22,928 nucleotides of DNA from an uncultured Oscillospiraceae bacterium (lineage in GTDB: Bacteria; Bacillota; Clostridia; Oscillospirales; Oscillospiraceae): assembly GCA_910587285.1 (NCBI GenBank), contig CAJULM010000045.1, positions 1 through 22,928 of the forward strand, written 5' to 3'. The notes beneath the pieces were generated by a model, which searched no databases, was not told the origin of the DNA, and saw nothing but the letters and a program-made list of their open reading frames with translations. Below are positions 1 through 7,178 of the stretch, piece after piece (position 1 is the first letter of the stretch; the number at the start of each line of letters is the position of its first letter). The position numbers and the translations under genes are program-made.

Positions 1-31
1 ACTGGAGTTCAGACGTGTGCTCTTCCGATCT
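1..31. other. Illumina TruSeq adapter remnant
   Basis: The first 31 bases, from ACTGGAGTTCAGACG to CTCTTCCGATCT, match the 3' part of the TruSeq read-2 adapter as I know it. They are sequencing artefact, not genome. The reading frame of atpD happens to run into them, so a naive gene call starts at GTG 17 and adds five artificial residues (MLFRS). Confidence 0.96.
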
Positions 32-1414
32 CAGATATCCGGCCCTGTGGTGGACGTGGAAATCCTCACCGGGGCGCTGCCCCGGCTTCGTGAGGAGCTC
101 ACCGTGGAGAAAAGCGGCCAGGTCCGGGTGATGGAGGTGGCCCAGCACATCGGGAACAATATGGTGCGCTGCATCATGCTCTCCCCCAGCGAGGGGCTGG
201 CCCGCGGGCTGGCGGTGGACGTACCCGGCCGCACCATCGAGGTGCCGGTGGGCCCGGCCACCTTAGGGCGTATGTTCAACGTGCTGGGCCAGCCCATTGA
301 CGGCGGCGGCCCGGTGCCCGAGGGCACCCCGGTGCGCACCATCTACCGCAAGCCCCCCTCCTTCGAGGAGCAGAGCCCCGCGGTGGAGATTTTGGAGACG
401 GGCATCAAGGTGATCGACCTGCTGGAGCCCTATCCCCGTGGCGGCAAAATCGGCCTGTTCGGCGGGGCCGGCGTGGGCAAAACCGTGCTCATTCAGGAGC
501 TGATTCACAACGTGGCCATGGAGCACGGCGGCTACTCCATTTTCACCGGCGTGGGCGAGCGCTCCCGGGAGGGCAACGACCTTTGGCGGGAGATGCGGGA
601 GAGCGGCGTGTCCGGCAAGACCGCCCTGGTCTTCGGCCAGATGAACGAGTCCCCCGGCGTGCGTCTGCGGGTGGCCCTGTCGGGGCTGACCATGGCCGAG
701 CACTTCCGGGACGTGGAGCACAAAGACGTGCTGCTGTTTATCGACAACATCTTCCGCTTCGTCCAGGCGGGCAGCGAGGTGTCCACCCTGCTGGGCCGTA
801 TGCCCTCCGCCGTGGGCTACCAGCCCACCCTGGCCAACGAGATGGGCGAGCTGCAAGAGCGCATCGCCTCCACCAAAAAGGGCTCCGTCACCTCGGTGCA
901 GGCGGTGTACGTTCCCGCCGATGACCTCACCGACCCGGCCACCGCCACCACCTTCGCCCATCTGGACGCCACCACCGTGCTCAGCCGGAAAATCTCCGAG
1001 CAGGGCATCTACCCGGCAGTGGACCCGCTGGCCTCCTCCTCCCGGATTTTGGAGGCGGACATTGTGGGCGAGGAGCACTACCGGGTGGCCCGGCGGGTGC
1101 AGGAGCTTTTGGAAAAGTACAATGAGCTCCAGGACATCATCGCCATTCTGGGCATGGACGAGCTGAGCGACGAGGACCGGCGCACCGTGGCTCGGGCCCG
1201 GCGCATCCAGCGCTTCTTGGCCCAGCCCACCCACGTGGCGGAAAAATTCACCGGCATCCCCGGCGTCTATGTGCCCCTGAAGGACACGCTGGAGAGCTTC
1301 GCCGCCATTGTGGACGGCCAGCTGGACCAGTACCCCGAGGCCGCCTTCTACAACGTGGGCACCTGGCGGGACGTGGTGGAGAAGGCCCGGAAAATGGAGG
1401 CGGGAGAGGTGTAA
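32..1414 (+). CDS. atpD: ATP synthase F1 subunit beta, 5' truncated
   Basis: This is the catalytic subunit of the cytoplasmic F1 head, which makes or hydrolyses ATP at the alpha/beta interfaces. Genuine sequence starts at Gln (base 32) in the QISGPVVDVEI segment. By comparison with family N-termini about 7-10 residues are missing, lost at the contig end. The P-loop GGAGVGKT is at bases 461-484, the catalytic Glu lies in GERSREGND, and the DELSEED-type lever (here DELSDED) is at 1157-1177. The C-terminus is complete and its TAA shares one base with the atpC ATG (TAATG), indicating translational coupling. The rest of the operon would lie upstream, outside the window. The identification is essentially certain; only the start is absent. 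Confidence 0.97.
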   Translation, partial: QISGPVVDVEILTGALPRLREELTVEKSGQVRVMEVAQHIGNNMVRCIMLSPSEGLARGLAVDVPGRTIEVPVGPATLGRMFNVLGQPIDGGGPVPEGTPVRTIYRKPPSFEEQSPAVEILETGIKVIDLLEPYPRGGKIGLFGGAGVGKTVLIQELIHNVAMEHGGYSIFTGVGERSREGNDLWREMRESGVSGKTALVFGQMNESPGVRLRVALSGLTMAEHFRDVEHKDVLLFIDNIFRFVQAGSEVSTLLGRMPSAVGYQPTLANEMGELQERIASTKKGSVTSVQAVYVPADDLTDPATATTFAHLDATTVLSRKISEQGIYPAVDPLASSSRILEADIVGEEHYRVARRVQELLEKYNELQDIIAILGMDELSDEDRRTVARARRIQRFLAQPTHVAEKFTGIPGVYVPLKDTLESFAAIVDGQLDQYPEAAFYNVGTWRDVVEKARKMEAGEV

Positions 1415-1824
1415 TGGACATCTTTCAGGTGCATATTCTGGCCGCGGACCGCACATTTTACGAGGGCCCCTGCGTCAGCCTCACCCTCCCCACCAGCGAC
1501 GGAGAGCTGGGCATCCTGGCCCATCACAGCGCCATGATCGCCGCCGTCCAGCCGGGGACGCTGCGCTACCAGCCGCCGGAGCAGGAGGCGCGCACCGCGG
1601 CCATCTCCCTGGGCATGGTCAAGGTGGAAAAAAACGAGGTGCTGGTGCTGGCCGACTCTGTGGAGCGCCCGGAGGAGATCGACGAGGCCCGCGCCCGCCG
1701 GGAGGCCGACCAGGCCCGGGAGGCTCTGCTGCAAAAGCGCAGCCGTCAGGAGCATCAGGTGGCTCAGGCCACCCTGGCCCGGGCGCTGAACCGCCTGCGG
1801 GTCAAAGCCTTGGAAACCCGGTAA
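1414..1824 (+). CDS. atpC: ATP synthase F1 subunit epsilon
   Basis: This 136-residue protein is the rotor-stalk subunit that joins gamma to the c-ring and can inhibit ATP hydrolysis. The N-terminal ~84 residues form the beta-sandwich domain, with the typical TLPTSDGELGILAHHSAMIA segment near residues 23-43 and PGTLRY after it. A charged helical C-terminal domain follows, ending in the family-typical ALNRLRV. Length is normal. The ATG overlaps the atpD stop by one base. No terminator hairpin follows the TAA, and the next gene begins 27 bases downstream, so readthrough from the atp operon is likely. Confidence 0.96.
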   Translation: MDIFQVHILAADRTFYEGPCVSLTLPTSDGELGILAHHSAMIAAVQPGTLRYQPPEQEARTAAISLGMVKVEKNEVLVLADSVERPEEIDEARARREADQAREALLQKRSRQEHQVAQATLARALNRLRVKALETR

Positions 1825-1851
1825 ATCATATTGAATAAGGAGGAACTGTCC

Positions 1852-3126
1852 ATGACACAGCCTGTCACCTTTGCCGTCTGCGGCTGCGGCGCACGGGGGC
1901 TGGAGGCCTACGCCGCCTACCAGGACGGCCACCCGGAGGAGATGCAGGTGGTCGCCGGGGCGGATGTCCGCCCTGAGCGGCTGGCCATGCTGCGCCAGCG
2001 CTGCGGCGTGCCCCAGGAGCGCTGCTTCGCCAGCGACGAACAGCTGCTGGCCCAGCCCAAGCTGGCCGACGTGATGATCGTGGCCACCCAGGACCGGCAG
2101 CACGTCTCCGCCGCTCTGGCGGCGCTGGACAAGGGCTACCACGTGCTGCTGGAAAAGCCCATCTCCCCCGATTTGGAGCAGTGCCGCGCCCTTCTGGAAA
2201 AGGCCCACGAGACCGGGCGGCTGGTGGTGGTGTGCCACGTGCTGCGCTACACCCCCTTCTATCAGGCCGTGAAGGCCTGCCTGGACCGGGGGGACGTGGG
2301 CAGAATTGAGACCATCGACGCGGTGGAAAACGTGGCCTACTGGCACCAGGCCCACAGCTTTGTGCGGGGCAACTGGCGGCGCTCGGACGAGACCAGCCCC
2401 ATGATCCTGCAAAAGAGCTGCCACGACATGGACCTTCTGCGCTGGCTGGCGGACCGGCCCTGCCTGCGGGTGCAGAGCTTCGGCTCCCTGGACTACTTCA
2501 CGGCGGAAAACGCCCCCGAGGGGGCGGCTGCCCGCTGCCTGGACGGGTGCCGCTGCAAGGACGAGTGCCCCTACGACGCGGAGAAAATCTACATCACCAG
2601 CCCGGACACCGGCGTGCACGGCAGGGGAAAGGAGTGGCCCTGCGGCGTGCTGACCCCCGACCCCACCGAGGAGACCCTGCGGGAAGCGCTGCGCACCGGG
2701 CCCTATGGCCGGTGCGTGTTCCACTGCGACAATAACGTGGTGGACCATCAGACGGTGAACCTGGAATTTGCTGGCAATCTCCACGCCACCTTTACCATGA
2801 CCGCCTTCACCCGCTCCTGCCACCGCACCATCCGAATCACCGGCACCCGGGGCGAGTTGGAGGGAGATATGGGCGAGAACAAGCTCTATCTGCGCCCTTT
2901 CGGCGGGGAGGAGCGCGTCATCGACCTGAACGCCCAGAAGGATGAGATATCCGGCCACGGCGGCGGCGACTTCGGCCTGATGAAGCACTTCTGCGCCCTG
3001 GTCTCCGGGCGGGAGTCCCAGGTGTCCACCGGCATCGACGCCTCGGTGGAGAGCCACGTCATGGCCCTGGCCGCCGAGGCCTCCCGGCTGGACGGGGGCA
3101 GGACCATCACCCTGGCCGATTTTTGA
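1852..3126 (+). CDS. Gfo/Idh/MocA-family NAD(P)-dependent oxidoreductase
   Basis: A 424-residue predicted dehydrogenase. The N-terminal Rossmann motif is GCGARG (residues 11-16), the family EKP motif is at 101-103, and the catalytic-type histidine is in KSCHDMDLLRWL (H191). Members oxidise or reduce sugars, inositols and similar polyols, but the substrate here cannot be read from sequence. A Cys cluster (C229, C233, C235, C239) sits in the C-terminal domain and may bind a metal. I chose ATG 1852 because AAGGAGGA lies just upstream at 1837-1844; the in-frame TTG at 1831 lies upstream of that ribosome site. The gene follows atpC with no terminator, so it may be co-transcribed with the atp operon without a functional link. 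Family assignment is firm, function unknown. Confidence 0.9.
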   Translation: MTQPVTFAVCGCGARGLEAYAAYQDGHPEEMQVVAGADVRPERLAMLRQRCGVPQERCFASDEQLLAQPKLADVMIVATQDRQHVSAALAALDKGYHVLLEKPISPDLEQCRALLEKAHETGRLVVVCHVLRYTPFYQAVKACLDRGDVGRIETIDAVENVAYWHQAHSFVRGNWRRSDETSPMILQKSCHDMDLLRWLADRPCLRVQSFGSLDYFTAENAPEGAAARCLDGCRCKDECPYDAEKIYITSPDTGVHGRGKEWPCGVLTPDPTEETLREALRTGPYGRCVFHCDNNVVDHQTVNLEFAGNLHATFTMTAFTRSCHRTIRITGTRGELEGDMGENKLYLRPFGGEERVIDLNAQKDEISGHGGGDFGLMKHFCALVSGRESQVSTGIDASVESHVMALAAEASRLDGGRTITLADF

Positions 3127-3130
3127 GAAA

Positions 3131-3178
3131 GCACAGCCCACATGGCGCCCGGCGGTTGACACGCGCCGGGCGCTGTGC
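3131..3178. repeat. Inverted repeat enclosing the ABC-F promoter -35
   Basis: GCGCCCGGCG (3145-3154) and CGCCGGGCGC (3164-3173) form a perfect 10-bp dyad. Its 9-base loop contains the TTGACA hexamer. An outer GCACA (3131-3135)/TGTGC (3174-3178) pair extends it across an 8-9 base bulge. It may be a repressor operator, or a hairpin at the end of the upstream transcript; it lacks a T-run after the stem, so it is not a classical terminator. Confidence 0.6.
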
Positions 3179-3184
3179 TATACT
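3156..3184 (+). promoter_or_regulatory. SigA promoter of the ABC-F leader
   Basis: TTGACA (3156-3161), a 17-bp spacer and TATACT (3179-3184), with a TG extended -10 (TGC before TATACT). This is near-consensus and predicts a transcription start near 3190-3192. The transcript would carry a leader of about 210 bases before the ABC-F ATG. Confidence 0.9.
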
Positions 3185-3214
3185 ATGCCCAGCAACATTG
3201 AAAAGGGTGAAAGA

Positions 3215-3226
3215 ATGCGCAAGTAA
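3215..3226 (+). CDS. Three-residue leader peptide (uORF)
   Basis: ATG CGC AAG TAA encodes Met-Arg-Lys. It is preceded at 3204-3209 by AGGGTG, five bases from the ATG, a plausible ribosome site, and begins about 25 bases after the predicted transcription start. Its likely job is to place a ribosome on the leader, so that drug-stalled initiation or early elongation changes downstream folding. The product itself is probably not functional. Confidence comes from position, not from homology. Confidence 0.6.
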   Translation: MRK

Positions 3227-3349
3227 GTCAAACTTCAAGCTGTGAACCATTGTTGGGGCCCATATCCCTATGGGCCTGAGCTTTCATGGCGCGAAGGGTG
3301 GCTTGCTGACCGGGAGCGGAATTTGTCCGCCCCTGCCTTTTCGTCATGT

Positions 3350-3381
3350 AATCCGTCTTCCGCTGTGGAAGACGGATTTTT
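3350..3381 (+). terminator. Intrinsic terminator within the ABC-F leader
   Basis: A perfect 12-bp stem, AATCCGTCTTCC (3350-3361) with GGAAGACGGATT (3367-3378), loop GCTGT, ends in a five-T run (3377-3381). It sits between a consensus promoter and the ABC-F start codon 23 bases further on, so it is an attenuator and not the end of an operon. Confidence 0.9.
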
Positions 3382-3403
3382 GCGAAATAAGGAGTGAGCG
3401 CAT

Positions 3404-4939
3404 ATGCTGCAAGTGAAACACCTCACCATCACCCATAAGAAGGACCTGACGGTCCTGGTGGACGGGCTGACCTTTACCCTCTCCCCCGGCGACCGGGCCG
3501 CCCTCATCGGCGAGGAGGGCAACGGCAAATCCACCGTCCTCAAGCTGCTCTGGGACCCTGCGTCCGTCTCCGCCTACGCGGAATGGACCGGCGAGATTGT
3601 GAATCAGGGTCTGCGAAAGGGCTATCTGGCCCAGGAGCTGTCCGCGGACGAGCTGGCCCTGCCGGTGTGGGAGTTCTGCCAGGCCGCCCCTGCCTTTGAA
3701 AATGCCGACCCCAAGGCCCTGGACCGGGCTGCCCGGCAGGTTGGGCTGGACGGGGCGCTGTTCTGGGACGACCGCCCCATGTCCACCCTGTCCGGCGGGG
3801 AGCGGGTGAAGCTGCGCCTGGCCCTGCTGCTGCTGGACCAGCCGGACGTGCTGCTGCTGGACGAACCCTCCAACGACCTGGACCTCCCCACACTGGAGTG
3901 GCTGGAGACCTTTCTGCTCAGCTGCAAGGTCCCGGTGCTGTATATCTCCCACGACGAGCCCCTGCTGGAGCGCACCGCCAACGTGATCCTCCACCTGGAG
4001 CGGCTGCGCCGGCGCACCGCCCCCCGGTGCACCGTGGCCCGAACGGGGTACGCCCAGTATGTGGAACAGCGCTCGGCGGGCTTTGCCCACCAGGAGCAGG
4101 TGGCCCGGAAGGAGCGCTCGGAGTATGACGCCAAGCTGGAGAAGTTCCGGCAGATTCGGAACAAAGTGGACCACCAGCAGGCCACCATCACCCGGCAGGA
4201 CCCCCACGGCGGGCAGCTGCTGAAAAAGAAAATGCACGCCGTCCAGTCCATGGGCCGCCGGTTTGAGCGGGAAAAGGAGAACATGACCGCCCTGCCCCAG
4301 TGGGAGGAGGCCATCCTCACCGCCTTTGACCCGGACAAATCCGCCCTCCCCGCGGGCAAGACGGTACTGCGGCTGGACCTGCCCCAGCTCATCGCCGGGG
4401 AGCGGGTGCTGGCCCGGGACGTGCGCCTGTGGGTAGACGGACCGGCCCGCATCGGCATCGTGGGGGCCAACGGCGCGGGTAAGTCCACCCTGTTAAAGCT
4501 TGTGGCCGACGAGCTGCTCCCCCGGACAGACCTTCGGGCGGCCTATATGCCCCAAAACTACAATGAGCTGCTGCTGGGGGACCAAACCCCGGTGGAGCTG
4601 CTGGCCCCGTCGGGTCATAAGGACGACATCACCCGGGCCCGCACCCTGCTGGGCAGCATGAAATACAAGGCCGAGGAGATGGAGCACCCGGCGGCCGCCC
4701 TGTCGGGGGGCCAGCGGGCCAAGCTGCTGTTTCTGGCCATGGTGCTGGGGGGCGCCAACGTGCTGGTGCTGGATGAGCCCACCCGCAACTTCTCCCCCCT
4801 GTCCGCCCCGGTGATCCGGTCGGTGCTGGCCCAATTCCCCGGCGCAATCATCAGCGTGTCCCATGACCGGCTGTATCTCGAACAGGCGTGCTCGCAAATT
4901 TTTGAGCTGACCCGGCACGGTTTGACCAAACTCCCGTAA
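3404..4939 (+). CDS. ABC-F family ATPase (probable ribosome protection)
   Basis: A 511-residue cytoplasmic protein with two ABC domains and no membrane segment. Domain 1: Walker A GEEGNGKST (36-44), signature LSGGE (129-133), Walker B with DEPSNDLD (153-160), H183. Domain 2: Walker A GANGAGKST (354-362), LSGGQ (433-437), DEPTRNFSPLS (457-467), H487. Between them is a basic, charged helical linker (~200-300), the part that reaches into the ribosomal tRNA site in ABC-F proteins. The second Walker B extension reads RNFSPLS instead of the usual NHLD; I recall this from ABC-F resistance-type subgroups. ABC-F proteins either release ribosome-bound antibiotics (lincosamide, streptogramin A, pleuromutilin, phenicol) or serve in housekeeping translation. 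The attenuator upstream favours the resistance role. The drug is not predictable. ATG 3404 has AAGGAG at 3389-3394. Confidence 0.92.
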   Translation: MLQVKHLTITHKKDLTVLVDGLTFTLSPGDRAALIGEEGNGKSTVLKLLWDPASVSAYAEWTGEIVNQGLRKGYLAQELSADELALPVWEFCQAAPAFENADPKALDRAARQVGLDGALFWDDRPMSTLSGGERVKLRLALLLLDQPDVLLLDEPSNDLDLPTLEWLETFLLSCKVPVLYISHDEPLLERTANVILHLERLRRRTAPRCTVARTGYAQYVEQRSAGFAHQEQVARKERSEYDAKLEKFRQIRNKVDHQQATITRQDPHGGQLLKKKMHAVQSMGRRFEREKENMTALPQWEEAILTAFDPDKSALPAGKTVLRLDLPQLIAGERVLARDVRLWVDGPARIGIVGANGAGKSTLLKLVADELLPRTDLRAAYMPQNYNELLLGDQTPVELLAPSGHKDDITRARTLLGSMKYKAEEMEHPAAALSGGQRAKLLFLAMVLGGANVLVLDEPTRNFSPLSAPVIRSVLAQFPGAIISVSHDRLYLEQACSQIFELTRHGLTKLP

Positions 4940-5020
4940 CTTCTACTTTATCACCAAATATTTTTATATTATCACGCAATCTATTGTCTATTTTTGCGTT
5001 AACCTCCCCTAAAATCCACC

Positions 5021-5049
5021 TTGCAATCTGCCGGGCGCTGTGATAAAAT
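5021..5049 (+). promoter_or_regulatory. Promoter of the transglutaminase/pilus operon
   Basis: TTGCAA (5021-5026), 17-bp spacer and TAAAAT (5044-5049) with a TGA extended -10. It lies in the AT-rich gap 4940-5131, where I see no good terminator for the ABC-F gene. The spacer segment 5030-5042 is identical to 3165-3177 in the ABC-F promoter, in the same register to the -10. Confidence 0.65.
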
Positions 5050-5131
5050 ATCAAACAAGAAGTTAATAAATTGCGCCAATTATCGAACAAAAGTTTTTAT
5101 TCCGCACATCATCCAAATGGAGGGACGTATT

Positions 5132-6136
5132 ATGAAGCTGAAAAAAACGCTGGCACTTCTTCTGGCCTTGGCGACGCTGGCCGGCTGTTCCGCCCAGGGT
5201 CCCCAGAGCCCGTCGGATTCTCCCGATGTGGACAACGCCTTCATTGAGCAAACCCCCGTCATCGAGATCGTGGACATCGAGGACGAGGCCGTGGCCCTGT
5301 CCGACGCCCCCGCCCCCGCCGCCTCCATCGTGCTCAAGCCGGTGGCCTCCGGCACCCAGACCCAGTCCAGCGGGCAGGCCACCATCGACTACTCCAACGC
5401 CAAGGACGGCTATGTGATGGTCAAGGCCTCCTCCGGCAAAAAGCTGATGGTCCGGGTGTTCGGCCCGTCCTACGCAGTGAACGAGACCAAGTACACCTAC
5501 ACCCTGCCCTCCGGCGAGTGGACCACCTTCCCCCTATCCGACGGAAACGGCAACTATAAGGTCACGGTGTATGAGAACGTGTCCGGCACCAGCTACTCCA
5601 CGATGCTCTCCGCCTCCTTCTCCGTCACCCTCACCGACGAGTTCGCCCCCTTCCTGCGCCCCAACCAGTACGTGAACTATGAAAACGCCACCAACTCCAT
5701 CGAAAAGGCCGCCGAGCTCACCCAGGGCATCACCGACCCCCTGGAGATGGTGGGCGCGGTGTACGATTACGTGGTGAACAACGTGACCTATGACAAGCAG
5801 AAGGCCAAAACCGTGCAGTCCGGCTACCTGCCCGTGCTGGACGATACCCTGGCCACCGGCAAGGGCATCTGCTTTGACTATGCCGCCCTGATGGTGGGGA
5901 TGCTGCGCAGCCAGGGCGTGCCCTGCAAGCTGGTGGTGGGCTACGCCGGCAAGGCGTACCACGCCTGGGTGAGCGTATGGACCGAGGAGTCCGGCTGGGT
6001 GGACGGCGCCATCTTCTTTGACGGCTCCACCTGGCAGCGGATGGACCCCACCTTCATCTCCTCCGGCAAAAACAGCGCCTCCATCCAGAAGTACGTGGGC
6101 AACGGCAGCAATTACAACGCCATGTATCTGTACTGA
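5132..6136 (+). CDS. Lipoprotein with transglutaminase-like protease fold
   Basis: A 334-residue exported protein. MKLKKTLALLLALATLAGC is a type II signal peptide with lipobox LAGC (lipid on C19). An Asp/Ser/Pro-rich linker follows to ~90, then a beta-rich region (~90-170). The transglutaminase-like domain (~200-310) carries the full triad: C247 in GICFDYA, H277 in YHAWV, D305 in MDPTF. Such domains act as cysteine proteases or cross-linking enzymes on the outer face of the membrane. I chose ATG 5132 because GGAGGG lies at 5119-5124 and the signal peptide begins there; the in-frame TTG at 5021 lies within the promoter. Its stop is three bases before the GspF-type gene, so it is the first gene of the pilus-like operon and may process or anchor a surface filament. 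Confidence 0.9.
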   Translation: MKLKKTLALLLALATLAGCSAQGPQSPSDSPDVDNAFIEQTPVIEIVDIEDEAVALSDAPAPAASIVLKPVASGTQTQSSGQATIDYSNAKDGYVMVKASSGKKLMVRVFGPSYAVNETKYTYTLPSGEWTTFPLSDGNGNYKVTVYENVSGTSYSTMLSASFSVTLTDEFAPFLRPNQYVNYENATNSIEKAAELTQGITDPLEMVGAVYDYVVNNVTYDKQKAKTVQSGYLPVLDDTLATGKGICFDYAALMVGMLRSQGVPCKLVVGYAGKAYHAWVSVWTEESGWVDGAIFFDGSTWQRMDPTFISSGKNSASIQKYVGNGSNYNAMYLY

Positions 6137-6139
6137 GCC

Positions 6140-7174
6140 ATGAAGAAAACAATTACCAATACGGAATTATCCGGCCTGACCATGGAGCTGTACCTGCTGC
6201 TCCACGCGGGCGTCGGCGTGGGTGACGCGCTGGCCCTGCTGGAGCAGGAGGAGACCTACAAGGACCTGCTGGCCGGTATGTCTCAGCAGGCGGACAGCGG
6301 CGCACCGCTGTCCGCCTGTCTGCGGGAGAGCGGACGCTTCCCCGCCTACTTATGCGGTCTGATCGAGGTGGGCGAGGGCACCGGACGCACCGAGGAGGCC
6401 CTGTCCGCCCTGTCCAGATACTATGAGCAGCGCGCCCGGCTGGACCGGCAGGTGCGCAGCGCCCTGCTCTACCCGGCGGTGATGCTGGTGCTCATGCTGC
6501 TGGTCATCGGCGTGCTGCTGGTGAAGGTCCTCCCCATTTTCAACGACGTGTACATCTCCCTGGGCAGCCGGCTCACCGGCGTGGCCGGAGGGCTGCTGGC
6601 TTTAGGGCGCTGGCTGGACTCCGCCATGCCCGTGCTGTGGGCGCTGCTGGCGGCGGTGGTGGCGCTGTGCGCCGCCTTCGCCTTGGCGGACGGCTTCCGG
6701 GACAAGCTGCTGGGCGTTTGGCGCCGCCGCCAGGGGGACCGGGGCGTCTCCCGGCGAATCAACAACGCCCGGCTGACCCAGGCCCTGTCTATGGGCATGG
6801 CCAGCGGCCTGCCCTTGGAAAAGGCGCTGGAGCTGTCCGCCTCTCTGCTGTCCGATAACCCCGCCGCCCAGGCCCGGTGCCGGAGCTGCTGCGAGCAGCT
6901 GGACCAGGGCGTCTCACTGGCCCAGGCCATGCGCGCCAGCGCCCTGCTGCCCGCCAGCGCCTGCCGCCTGCTGGAGCTGGGCCAGCGCAGCGGCTCGGCG
7001 GACATGGCCATGGAGAAAATCGCCCGGGACCTGGCCGACGACAGCGACGCCGCCATCGAGGAGCTGGTCAGCCGGGTGGAGCCCGCCCTGGTGCTGGTGT
7101 GCTCGGTGCTGGTGGGTCTGATTCTGCTGTCCGTCATGCTGCCGCTCATGCACATCATGAGCGCCATCGGGTGA
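6140..7174 (+). CDS. GspF/PilC-type inner-membrane platform protein
   Basis: A 344-residue polytopic protein of the type II secretion F family, the membrane platform on which pilin-like subunits are moved by cytoplasmic ATPases. It shows two T2SSF repeats, about 10-130 and 210-335, each with the helical LxxGVxxxxAL pattern and a GExxGR/GQRSGS motif (IEVGEGTGR at 75-83; LELGQRSGS at 278-286). Membrane helices are predicted near 111-130, 163-183 and 314-336. It is shorter than typical PilC (~400), lacking the extra N-terminal segment. ATG 6140 comes three bases after the transglutaminase stop, and the next gene starts four bases after this stop, so translation is probably coupled. The family is secure; whether it serves a pilus or a secretion system is open. 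Confidence 0.9.
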   Translation: MKKTITNTELSGLTMELYLLLHAGVGVGDALALLEQEETYKDLLAGMSQQADSGAPLSACLRESGRFPAYLCGLIEVGEGTGRTEEALSALSRYYEQRARLDRQVRSALLYPAVMLVLMLLVIGVLLVKVLPIFNDVYISLGSRLTGVAGGLLALGRWLDSAMPVLWALLAAVVALCAAFALADGFRDKLLGVWRRRQGDRGVSRRINNARLTQALSMGMASGLPLEKALELSASLLSDNPAAQARCRSCCEQLDQGVSLAQAMRASALLPASACRLLELGQRSGSADMAMEKIARDLADDSDAAIEELVSRVEPALVLVCSVLVGLILLSVMLPLMHIMSAIG

Positions 7175-7178
7175 GCCT

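Larger units (their letters stand above)
3191..3381 (+). promoter_or_regulatory. Transcription-attenuator leader of the ABC-F gene
   Basis: The leader holds a three-codon upstream ORF (3215-3226) and an 8-bp hairpin GGCCCATA/TATGGGCC (3257-3276). A second, bulged 8-bp hairpin GGG-A-GCGGA/TCCGC-CCC (3312-3333) follows, then the terminator (3350-3381). The segment 3312-3323 can instead pair with the terminator's left arm 3350-3361: GGGAG with CTTCC, CGGA with TCCG, then TT with AA, with one bulged base per side and one G-U. So 3312-3333 would act as an anti-antiterminator and 3312-3323/3350-3361 as the antiterminator. The base pairing is visible in the sequence. Control by antibiotic-stalled ribosomes is inferred from known Firmicute ABC-F leaders (vmlR, Listeria lmo0919). 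Confidence 0.8.

Noticed and set aside
1348..3162. A 604-codon minus-strand open frame opposite atpC and the oxidoreductase
   Set aside because: Composition is typical of an antisense shadow. It overlaps two recognised genes and has no supporting promoter or motif.
3269..3420. A ~45-codon ORF in the ABC-F leader starting at ATG 3270
   Set aside because: No ribosome site precedes it and it runs through the terminator and past the real start; the three-codon uORF is better supported.
4940..5020. Terminator after the ABC-F gene
   Set aside because: ACGCAA/TTGCGT gives only a 6-bp stem with a 14-base loop and no T-run, so no call was made.
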